Positions 1 to 6,622 of a DNA stretch of 14,116 nt are shown piece by piece; position 1 is the stretch's first letter; each line of letters opens with the position of its first letter. This DNA is from an uncultured Lachnospiraceae bacterium. Lineage in GTDB: Bacteria; Bacillota; Clostridia; Lachnospirales; Lachnospiraceae. The DNA lies in the NCBI GenBank assembly GCA_910585765.1, contig CAJUES010000076.1:1-14116 (forward strand). The letters are read 5' to 3'. A program made the translations under genes and the position numbers. The notes below the pieces were generated by a model. That model worked only from the letters and a program-made list of their open reading frames with translations. It did not search any database and was not told where the DNA came from.

Positions 1-1634
1 ATTTTCCCTGTTTTTCTCGGCGTTTTCCTCTACGTCTATTCGTCTGGTCGTCAGACGATGACTTACAGGGGGAAAGTGCCAGTATTGCCAATCAGCGTGA
101 TATGCTGGAAAAATACTGCGAACGGCAGGGCTGGGAGGTCGTTTCGGTCTATCAAGACGATGGCTACACGGGCTTGAACATGGAACGCCCTGACTTGAAG
201 CGGATGCTGAAAGCCGTTGAATGTCGTCAGGTAAACCTTGTAATCACAAAGGATTTAAGCAGGCTGGGGAGAAACTATTTACAGACAGGCATCCTGATTG
301 AGGACTTCTTTCCCCGGAACGGTGTGCGCTACATTGCCATGAATGACGGCATCGACACCATGAAGGATAATAACGACATCGCCCCATTCAAAAATATCCT
401 GAATGAGATGTACAGCAAAGACATTTCCAAAAAGGTACATTCCTCCTACCTGCTGAAAGCGCAGAAAGGACAGTTTACCGGCTGTCTTGCCCCTTTTGGC
501 TACAGGAAAGACCCAGAGGACAAAGACCATCTTCTTGTGGATGAGGAAACAGCACCAGTTGTGCGGCAGATTTTCAGTTATGCACTCGAAGGGCACGGAC
601 CCAACTATATCCGGCGCAGGCTGGAAGAAAACAAAATCCCCTGCCCTACATGGTGGAACCGTAACAGGGGGCTGCGGAATATCCACACAAAATGGTAAAA
701 GAAAGACCCTGTAAATGGACAGTTTATGTGGGATTTTTCCGTAATCAAGGAACTTTTGATGAATCCTGTTTATACCGGGGCAATCGCATCACAGAAGGCG
801 CACTATAAATTTAAAATCGGCACTATCGGGGATAAGAAGCCGGAAGAATGGATTGTAGTAGAGGGACAGCATGAAGCCATCATTGACAGGGAAAGCTTCA
901 ACATCGTGCAGGAAAAGCTGAAATCACGCCAGCGTCCGGGAAAGTCCGGGGAAATCAGCCTGTTTGCAGGGCTGGTAAAATGCGGGGAATGCGGAAAGGC
1001 GCTTTGCATCAGGACAACGCATGAGAAATTTCCCAAACGGATTTATTCCTGCAAGACTTACAATGCCTTTGGAAAAACGCACTGCACCCAGCACCGTGTA
1101 GAATATGACACGCTTTACGCCCTTGTGCTGAACAAAATCCGGGAGTGTGCCAAGATGGCGCTGGTGGACGGCGAAGCGGTTGCAGGGAAGCTCTCCGACA
1201 CCTGCGAAGCCGAGCAGAAAGGGCAGAAAGAGGCATTGTAACGTTCCCTTGTCAAAGATGAAGAACGTATAAACATACTGGAAAAGATGGTGCTGCGTCT
1301 GTATGAAGATATAGCTGCCGGACGCATCAATGAGCAGAATTTTAACCTGATGCTGGAAAAGACACAGAAGGAGCAGGAAGAATTACAGGCAAAAATCAGC
1401 GAAGGAAAGAAAAAGTTAGCTGACGAAATCCAGCTTGTAAACAACGCAAGGCAGTGGATAACTGCCATTCAGGAATATGCAGACATCGCAGAACTGGATG
1501 CGGCAGTATTAAACAAGCTGGTTAAGGAAATCGTTGTCCATGAAGAAATAGACAGCGATAAGACAAGACACATTTCTATTGAAATTCATTTTAATCTGAA
1601 ACCAATCCCGGAAGTAGAGCAGGTCAGAAAATGA
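1..1634 (+). pseudogene. Large serine recombinase (TndX/TnpX-like), decayed, N-terminus cut by window edge
   Basis: This is a remnant of a site-specific recombinase that would excise and integrate a transposon or conjugative element. One reading frame runs through the region but is broken by TAA codons at 696-698 and 1239-1241. Domains in order: the resolvase catalytic domain (DDDLQGES, then TKDLSRLGRNYLQTG near 247-291), the recombinase domain (GCLAPFGYRKDP near 480, NPVYTGAIASQ near 763), a zinc ribbon with Cys codons at 981, 990, 1050 and 1083, a coiled-coil stretch (1290-1440) and a C-terminal domain of the DUF4368 type ending EIHFNLKPIPEV. At the left edge the family hallmark Y-x-R-x-S is not readable: LYVYS lies in a different frame at 28-42 and SDDDLQGES resumes at 48, so a frameshift there is likely. 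About 540 residues are visible, close to TndX length. Family assignment is firm; inactivity is inferred from the two stops and the shift. Confidence 0.9.
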
Positions 1635-1654
1635 CCTGCCCCAGCCGGGGAGGT
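1620..1654 (+). terminator. Hairpin cluster at the recombinase stop codon
   Basis: CAGGTCA (1620-1626) and TGACCTG (1632-1638) form a perfect 7-bp stem around a GAAAA loop and include the stop codon. An overlapping alternative pairs ACCT-CCCC (1634-1642) with GGGG-AGGT (1647-1654). A T-rich stretch follows only after about 20 bases, so the terminator role is plausible but not certain. Confidence 0.4.
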
Positions 1655-1682
1655 TCTTAATAATTTCATAAATATTTTTTGA

Positions 1683-1695
1683 CGGACGCCGTCCG
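1683..1695. repeat. GC-rich palindrome near the element/chromosome junction
   Basis: CGGACG-C-CGTCCG is a perfect inverted repeat lying between the recombinase end and the broken permease. It may belong to the end of the integrated element or a recombinase binding site. The exact junction cannot be placed without an unoccupied site for comparison. Confidence 0.35.
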
Positions 1696-1721
1696 CTATT
1701 GAGTGTGATTGTTCCTACTAA

Positions 1722-2087
1722 TTGGGGATAACACACTGTCTGCCGGGGATCTTCTCACCGTTTGGCGTGTTCCTGATGCGGCAGGGGTTCGATGCCACTG
1801 CGGATGAGATGAGGGAGGCTGCCCTGATCCTGCTCGGGTTCGCGGATGCCTGGAACATGGTGGAACAACCGATCGTCTTCTTACAAGAGACGTTTCGCTA
1901 TCCAATCTCGGTCTTCCTGGCTCAGATGGATGAATCCCGGATGCATGTTTTGTGCACCTGCGGGATTCTGGTACTGCTGCCTGTGCTGCTGCTGTTCCTG
2001 TTCAGCGAGGAGGATCTGACAAACGCGGCGCTGCGCAGGCAGCACATAATCTGTCTGTCACATATTTCATTCGGAGGTGGATCATGA
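1722..2087 (+). pseudogene. Sugar-type ABC transporter permease (MalG-like), C-terminal remnant with internal deletion
   Basis: The remnant resembles inner-membrane permeases of carbohydrate ABC importers. Similarity begins at about 1740 with LPGIFSPFGVFLMRQ, as in MalG-like permeases just before the EAA loop. After DEMREAALI the sequence jumps to LLGFADAWNMVEQPIVFLQE and a final hydrophobic helix near 1945-2015. The rest of the EAA loop (GA-x(8-10)-I-x-LP), which contacts the ATPase, and the helix after it are missing, so about 40 residues seem deleted. The N-terminal two thirds are also absent, replaced by the recombinase element. A TTG at 1722 opens the frame, but it follows an in-frame TAA and has no clear ribosome binding site. 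The frame ends in an ATGA overlap with the next gene. No function is expected. Permease assignment is good; the exact subfamily is uncertain. Confidence 0.65.
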
Positions 2088-2402
2088 GTACGAGAAAAAA
2101 AGGAACACTGTACTGTTCCTTCGCCATTTTTATCCTATTGTGTACGTTTACATATGTCTCCTGGCAGACAAACCTCCGGCTGATGCCGCGCGTGGAGACC
2201 TTCCCGTACACCCCGCAGGTCTTTCTGGCGGGGGAGCGGCTGAAATGGTATCTGCCGGAGGAATCCCTATTTGTGAACGCGCTGGGACACACGGTGATCT
2301 ACCGGGTGAAGGAACGTGGTGTGCCGCAGCGACCGCTTTTTTGCGGACAGGGACACCGTGATATGGGTGAACCCGGAATCCGACAAATCTGCAGACCACT
2401 GA
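2084..2402 (+). pseudogene. Membrane-anchored adaptor-like (HlyD/RND periplasmic-adaptor type) protein, shortened and frameshifted
   Basis: The start at 2084 has a good ribosome binding site (GGAGGTGG) and overlaps the permease stop as ATGA, so the two were translationally coupled. The N-terminus has one membrane helix (residues about 8-25, YCSFAIFILLCTFTYV), then LMPRVETFPYTPQVF and a barrel-like segment, KWYLPEES...HTVIYRVKER, up to about 2314. The natural C-terminus is in the next frame: NVVCRSDRFFADRDTVIWV from 2313, ending at TGA 2400-2402. The shift lies at about 2310-2342, where a T6 run also sits. At roughly 106 codons it is far shorter than membrane fusion proteins (250-450 residues), so the middle is probably deleted. 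The family call rests on remembered similarity of the two ends and is moderate; an uncharacterised membrane protein is the alternative. Confidence 0.5.
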
Positions 2403-3089
2403 TCACACGACCACATACACTTTCTGATAGCCTGCCTCCGCGAGCAGCCCAGCCGCGATCCGGCTCTTATATCCCTTCCGGCAATACAGGAACAGGACTG
2501 CTGAGCGGTCAGCGCAGACACAATACGGATTCCTGAACAGTGCCTGCAGCGGGATATTGATGCTGCCCTTCTGATGCCCCCGAGCGTACTCTTCCTCACT
2601 GCGGACATCAACCAGCAGGATCCGCCTGTCTGCCCGCAGCATCGACTCCGCTTCCTGCCGCAGGATCGTCGTCCACCCGGCAGGCACAGACGGCTTTGGC
2701 TTTCTCCGAAGCTGTCTGTCCACGACCCGCTGCCGCATCTCCAGCGCTTCCCGATACGTGACCGGCTCATCCACGCCAAAGCTTCCGTCAGACCACGCTG
2801 TCATGATGCCCTTCGTGTATACCTGCGCGATATGGTTGACGCAGGTCCTGCAGACATACAGGTCTCTCAGCCGCAGTGCCGCCCCGGTATGTTCCTCGTC
2901 CGCTTCCCCCGCGCGGCGCAGCGCGCGATGGATGATCCCAGCCGCGGTACGGCGCCTGATGAGCTCCTCCGGCGCCTGCGGGATATCGGGATCTGACCTG
3001 CCGCTTCCCTCCCCTGCACCGTCGAGGGTCTTTTGAAACAAATCGGCAAACTGCCCCACTGTGAGATATCTGTCCATTTTGATTTCCAT
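2403..3089 (-). CDS. Rhodanese-domain protein with N-terminal S-layer-homology-like region
   Basis: The C-terminal half is a rhodanese domain: LLVDVRSEEEYARGHQKGSI and then the active-site loop YCRKGYKSRIAA with the persulfide-forming Cys at about residue 203. Such domains carry sulfane sulfur. The N-terminal half resembles SLH repeats (HIAQVYTKGIMTAWSDGSF, then PVTYREALEM) but has no signal peptide, so a cytoplasmic location is inferred. I chose the ATG at 3089 because GGAG lies six bases before it; ATGs at 3101 and 3077 are alternatives. It follows the alpha-galactosidase stop by 25 bases, so the two probably share a transcript. The protein ends abruptly at KVYVVV, where rhodaneses of this type usually continue with about 10-15 residues (a GGI-x-DW-like tail). 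Its stop touches the convergent pseudogene, so truncation by deletion is likely and activity is uncertain. Confidence 0.75.
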   Translation of the reverse strand: MEIKMDRYLTVGQFADLFQKTLDGAGEGSGRSDPDIPQAPEELIRRRTAAGIIHRALRRAGEADEEHTGAALRLRDLYVCRTCVNHIAQVYTKGIMTAWSDGSFGVDEPVTYREALEMRQRVVDRQLRRKPKPSVPAGWTTILRQEAESMLRADRRILLVDVRSEEEYARGHQKGSINIPLQALFRNPYCVCADRSAVLFLYCRKGYKSRIAAGLLAEAGYQKVYVVV

Positions 3090-3114
3090 CTCATTCTCCA
3101 TCGCCTGATGACTC

Positions 3115-4923
3115 TCACATCGGTGTGACGCGGTATGTAACACAGTCATAGGCATCCAGGCCGCTGACCGAAAATCTCCCGGTGGTGTTTTCGCTTTGGC
3201 TGCCCGACCAGATGTCAGCCAACTGATAAGCGGACGCCTTCACAAAGCGTTCCCGATCCACCATTTTGTGTCCGACATATCGTGCGATATCCTCCACACA
3301 GACTGCATACTCCTCCTCGCGGCGCTCGCCACTCAGGTTGATAAAGCAGAGCGCGACTGCCCCGTCCGCCAGGGGTTTTGCGAGGATATCCACCCTGTCA
3401 TTGTCCGTGATGTACGATGTATCCGGGTGTTCCCGGTCGATGGAGCACCAGATCCTTTTTGCCTGTATGCCCAGACTGTCCTGGTTCAGCGCGATCGCTG
3501 CCCTGTTTGCGATGATCTGCCACAGCGCGTCGCCTTTCCGAATCCGGCGCAGATCCATACCCAGCATGAGGGGCGCGTTCATCATGCACCACATAGTCAT
3601 ATGCGTCCTGCACATCACAGGTGTGATGCCGTCCATGCCGATCACCAGCATGTCCGGATCATTCCACCCCTTGTCCAGCCCTGCGAATTCGTCCATGACC
3701 ACCGCTTTGTTGTACTGTGAGGTGATGCTCGCCGTATCCTTGGACGCCCATGCCGCCCTGCCCGGATCTCCATCCGAGCCGACCTGAAATGTGATGTCGT
3801 TCAAAATACGCCACGAATCGCCGACCTTATATCCCCAGTTCTGCGGCTGCGTCTTCCCCCACTCACAGATAGAAAAACAGACATTGTGACCGGGGTTTGC
3901 CCGGTTCAGCCCCTCGAACAGAGCCGCATAGGAACACAGCACGTTCTCCTGCCTTCTGTGGTTCATCAGTCGTATGATATTTCTGCCCTTCTGCAGGGTG
4001 ACTGTGATCGGCTGTGACCAGGTAAAGGCTTCGGGATCCGCCGTCTCCGGCAGGAGACTGTCGCAGTACCTCGTCTCGCGCGCAGGCTCTCCCACTGCCA
4101 GCTGCAGCCATTCTCCCACGCCCTCCTCTTTTCCTGTGGCATACTCCACCGCGATACCGTAGCTGCCATCCTCCGGCGCGTCGATATAGAACACCAGCTC
4201 ACCGCTGCGCTCTCCCACCGGCGTCACCCCGGTATTTGTCCCGTCAAACGTGCCTATGTTTGTCGCATACCCGTTTCTGTGCAGGAAAGCACCCTGCCCG
4301 GTGAAAGCACCGTGCTCCTCAGCCTGGCAGGTCTGCCTGAATCCATTCCCGCTGACCTCAATGCCTCTGATATTGGGCGCATAGACATAGCGCGCATTCG
4401 TGCCCGCGGAAAATGTGGCGTTGTCCCACAGATAGTAACAGTTGTCCACCTTGATAAAATCGATCTGCCAGTCCGCATAACTCCGCGCATCCAGATCTTC
4501 ATAGCCGCAGGTGCCGACCGCCGCGCCTGCGCAGAGATTGGTGCCGATATCATTGTACATGCCAAACTTGAGCCCTTTACCGTGGATATGATCAGCCAGC
4601 ATCCGAAACCCGTCCGGAAATTTCTGTTCCTCGTTGGAGAGCCGCTCCGCCACCCGCTCCGTCCTGTAGCATCCGTCGTCCAGCACGAGGTATTCGTATC
4701 CCGCCTCGTCAAGCCCGAGTTCCACCATGGCGTCCGCCATCTGCTTTGTGAGCTCCTGCGTGTTGCCGCTGCCAAATGCATTCCAGCTGTTCCATCCCAT
4801 AGCGGGCAGACGCCCGCACTTTTTTCCGGGCAGAACCTTCCCGTCGGCAAATGCCGGAAACGTATATGCCCTGTCCGTGATCGGATCCGGTGCCTGCCTC
4901 GATGTTCTTTTCCCTCTTTCCAT
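3115..4923 (-). CDS. Alpha-galactosidase, glycoside hydrolase family 27, with inserted carbohydrate-binding-like domain
   Basis: The predicted enzyme (602 residues) removes terminal alpha-linked galactose from oligosaccharides such as melibiose and raffinose, with retention of configuration. The catalytic barrel begins at GWNSWNAFG (residues about 43-51). The nucleophile is Asp160 in DFIKVDNCYY. The acid/base is Asp376 in DSWRILNDI, with the family Arg four residues before it. GWNDPDMLVIG follows near 419-429. Residues about 185-335 interrupt the barrel with a beta-rich segment resembling CBM6/CBM35 (for example GELVFYIDAPEDGSYGIAVE and GRNIIRLMNH). A C-terminal beta domain closes the protein. 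No signal peptide is visible, so it should be cytoplasmic and act on imported sugar. The start at 4923 has GGAAGG six bases upstream; a longer open frame to 5007 has no comparable site. The gene is intact and leads a two-gene unit with the rhodanese protein. Confidence 0.93.
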   Translation of the reverse strand: MERGKRTSRQAPDPITDRAYTFPAFADGKVLPGKKCGRLPAMGWNSWNAFGSGNTQELTKQMADAMVELGLDEAGYEYLVLDDGCYRTERVAERLSNEEQKFPDGFRMLADHIHGKGLKFGMYNDIGTNLCAGAAVGTCGYEDLDARSYADWQIDFIKVDNCYYLWDNATFSAGTNARYVYAPNIRGIEVSGNGFRQTCQAEEHGAFTGQGAFLHRNGYATNIGTFDGTNTGVTPVGERSGELVFYIDAPEDGSYGIAVEYATGKEEGVGEWLQLAVGEPARETRYCDSLLPETADPEAFTWSQPITVTLQKGRNIIRLMNHRRQENVLCSYAALFEGLNRANPGHNVCFSICEWGKTQPQNWGYKVGDSWRILNDITFQVGSDGDPGRAAWASKDTASITSQYNKAVVMDEFAGLDKGWNDPDMLVIGMDGITPVMCRTHMTMWCMMNAPLMLGMDLRRIRKGDALWQIIANRAAIALNQDSLGIQAKRIWCSIDREHPDTSYITDNDRVDILAKPLADGAVALCFINLSGERREEEYAVCVEDIARYVGHKMVDRERFVKASAYQLADIWSGSQSENTTGRFSVSGLDAYDCVTYRVTPM

Positions 4924-4957
4924 ATGTTTCCTTCCTTTATCTATCCAGAATAACCTT

Positions 4958-4963
4958 ATCATA
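4958..4963 (-). promoter_or_regulatory. Candidate extended -10 element for the alpha-galactosidase gene
   Basis: On the minus strand TGTTATGAT fits an extended -10 (TGn-TATGAT) about 35 bases before the ATG. No good -35 sits 16-18 bases upstream, where the sequence is TTCCTA. The call therefore depends on the extended -10. Confidence 0.35.
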
Positions 4964-4997
4964 ACACAAAAACAGCCGGATAGGAATTGTTTTCTTT

Positions 4998-5056
4998 TAA
5001 AGTACAAGCATTTTGGCGCATGTATTTCACTACTCTGACGGCGAGTGAACAGTAAC
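4998..5056 (+). repeat. Dispersed repeat, copy A (CAAGCATTTTGGCGCA ... GTGAACAGTAAC)
   Basis: About 48 of 59 bases match the reverse complement of 13906-13962. Conserved blocks are CAAGCATTTTGGCGCA (5005-5020), TTTCACTAC (5025-5033) and CGAGTGAACAGTAAC (5042-5056). It lies upstream of the alpha-galactosidase promoter region. No protein is encoded here and its function is unknown. Confidence 0.75.
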
Positions 5057-5389
5057 AGGCACTGTCATCCTGTGTTAAGGACCGCAGGAAAAAACAACCA
5101 GAAGTTTATACGCAAAACGCCATAAAAAATGATGGAATTATCCGGGCGGCTATGATAAGATAATGATAAAAAACCGATAAGAGATACCTTGTTGATCTGA
5201 TACCCTCCAACCGCGTGCATCCGCTCATGCAGTGCAGGGTGCAAAAGCGGATTCGCGCGCCTGGCAAAGGCCAGGATGGCAAAATACCTGTCGCAATGAC
5301 TCATTTTGCTTATGGGATAAGACCGTCAGAACGTGGAAAAGGAAATGAATTTGTCGAAGAGGGAAAATTTTCCTGGAAAGGGGTATGGC
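5057..5389. other. Gene-free stretch of 333 bases
   Basis: I see no recognisable gene, tRNA or riboswitch. The stretch is A-rich near 5085-5180 (ATGATAAGATAATGATAAAA) and more GC-rich near 5205-5280. The short open frames here have no ribosome binding sites or family motifs. It may hold the promoter of the truncated AAA-ATPase gene that follows. Confidence 0.5.
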
Positions 5390-5623
5390 ATGGAAAGAAA
5401 GGCAAAGCTTCCCATGGGGATTGAGAACTTTATGGAAATTCGTACAGGGGGATTCTATTATGTCGATAAAACCGGACTGATTAAGACACTGCTGGAGAAT
5501 CCGGGAAAAGTAAACCTGTTTACGCGTCCAAGGCGTTTCGGAAAGACGCTGAACATGAGCATGCTGAAATATTTTTTTGAAGCGGGCAGTGACAGTGATT
5601 GTGGTAGGATAGTGATAAGATAG
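5390..5623 (+). pseudogene. Predicted AAA-ATPase (PF09820 type), N-terminal fragment
   Basis: This fragment keeps the start of a family common in gut Clostridia and Bacteroidales whose biological role is poorly known. KLPMGIENFMEIRTGGFYYV is followed by VDKTGLIKTLLENPGKVNLF and then TRPRRFGKTLNMSMLKYFFE. RPRRFGKT is the family's Walker A-like nucleotide-binding loop. AAAGGGG lies six bases before the ATG at 5390, which supports this start over an upstream in-frame ATG at 5333. Homology stops after FFEAGSD, and the frame ends after 77 residues, against roughly 500-600 in full-length members. Everything past the first nucleotide-binding motif is gone. The tail runs straight into the promoter region of tag, which suggests a deletion joining the two. 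Confidence 0.8.
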
Positions 5624-5662
5624 AAGAAACGGAAAATCGGAATTTGCGAAACGGAGGGTCTC

Positions 5663-6232
5663 ATGAAGAAAGACGACAGAGAAAGATGTTGCTGGGCAAC
5701 TACAGAACTTTACAAGGAGTACCATGACAGGGAATGGGGCAAACCCGTTCATGACGATAGAAGACTGTTTGAGATGCTGATTCTCGAAGGGATGCAGGCC
5801 GGATTATCGTGGCTGACTATCCTAAATAAAAGAGTGGCATTCAGAGAAGCCTTTGATCAGTTTGATTACCAGAAAATCGCTCTCTATGATGAAACGAAAA
5901 TCGATGCGCTGATGCAAAATGCCAACATCGTCCGCAATCGGTTGAAGATCAAGTCGGCAATCATAAATGCGCAGCAGTTCATCAGGATCCAGGAAGAATA
6001 TGGAAGTTTTGATGCGTTTATCTGGTCTTATGTCGATAACAAGCCTATCCATAACCATTTCAGGTTGGAAGCTGAGGTTCCTGCAGCAACGCCGCTTTCG
6101 GACAAAATCAGCAAAGATCTGAAAAAGCGCGGTTTTAAATTTGTAGGCAGTACCATAGTATATGCATATATGCAGTCGATCGGAATTGTAAATGACCATG
6201 TGAAACGATGCTATCTGTATGAGTCCGAATAA
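5663..6232 (+). CDS. tag: DNA-3-methyladenine glycosylase I
   Basis: This base-excision repair enzyme removes 3-methyladenine from alkylated DNA in the cytoplasm. The 189-residue protein is full length for the family. Near the N-terminus it reads RCCWATTELYKEYHDREWGK. The zinc ligands of Tag proteins appear as Cys9, His21, His179 and Cys183 (NDHVKRC). LFEMLILEGMQAGLSWLTIL holds the conserved Glu42 and Trp50, which match the base-recognition residues of the E. coli enzyme, and VGSTIVYAYMQSIG is present near 161-174. The start at 5663 has GGAGG at proper spacing (ACGGAGGGTCTCATG). It stands downstream of the AAA-ATPase fragment and upstream of the methyltransferase remnant, all on the plus strand. 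It looks intact and functional. Confidence 0.96.
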   Translation: MKKDDRERCCWATTELYKEYHDREWGKPVHDDRRLFEMLILEGMQAGLSWLTILNKRVAFREAFDQFDYQKIALYDETKIDALMQNANIVRNRLKIKSAIINAQQFIRIQEEYGSFDAFIWSYVDNKPIHNHFRLEAEVPAATPLSDKISKDLKKRGFKFVGSTIVYAYMQSIGIVNDHVKRCYLYESE

Positions 6233-6294
6233 GGTAATCAAAATCGACAGCATACCATATGCGCGTGGCGGATCGCAGTGGAGAACAATAAAGA

Positions 6295-6495
6295 ATGCGT
6301 CATGAATATGACGATAACGACTTTTTTGAGGAGTATGCAAAAATGCCTCGCAGTAAGGGCGGTTTTTGCTTTGAACTCCAAGTGGCAGAGGAGGCAGCGC
6401 CGCCCAAAGAAATGATGGACATTCCGGGAATGAAAGACGAACTGCGCCGACCCATGATGCTGTCAGTGAAATCCATCGCAAAAAAAGCACAGTGA
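6295..6495 (+). pseudogene. Class I SAM-dependent methyltransferase, both ends kept and middle deleted
   Basis: The 66-codon frame begins MRHEYDDNDFFEEYAKMPRS, which matches my memory of the N-terminus of a family of small-molecule class I methyltransferases of about 240-250 residues. It ends MMDIPGMKDELRRPMMLSVK, which resembles the C-terminus of the same family. The central Rossmann part, including the SAM-binding VLDLGCG-type motif, is absent, so roughly 180 residues seem to have been removed. The frame stays open across the join at about SKGG/FCFELQ (6350-6370). GGAG lies about 12 bases before the ATG, a little far. It cannot be an active enzyme. The identification rests on remembered family ends; the alternative is an unrelated small protein. 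Confidence 0.65.
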
Positions 6496-6523
6496 TTTCT
6501 CATTTGTTGCGCGATAACAAAAC

Positions 6524-6558
6524 CAGGCGGGAAAGCCCTGAAATGGCATTCCCGCCTG
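6524..6558. terminator. Bidirectional intrinsic terminator between convergent transcripts
   Basis: CAGGCGGGAA (6524-6533) pairs perfectly with TTCCCGCCTG (6549-6558), and an inner GCC/GGC pair extends the stem. On the minus strand it is followed by GGTTTTGTT and so should end ribU transcription. On the plus strand it is followed by ATTCAATTTT and could end the tag transcript. Confidence 0.75.
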
Positions 6559-6622
6559 ATTCAATTTTGAGTGGAGAAACGCTCCAAAATCAGGAAAAGA
6601 GCGGCTATTTATAGTACATTAT

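Noticed and set aside
696..1241. TAA read as an amino acid in the recombinase
   Set aside because: Other intact genes here end at TAA, TAG and TGA in the normal way, and no recoding signal is visible; plain nonsense mutation is simpler.
3196..3787. Long plus-strand frames of about 174 residues opposite alpha-galactosidase
   Set aside because: They are complements of a clear, full-length GH27 gene and have no independent support.
5065..5304. Minus-strand open frame of 79 residues upstream of alpha-galactosidase
   Set aside because: It has no ribosome binding site and no recognisable motif, and lies in a region that looks like ordinary intergenic DNA.
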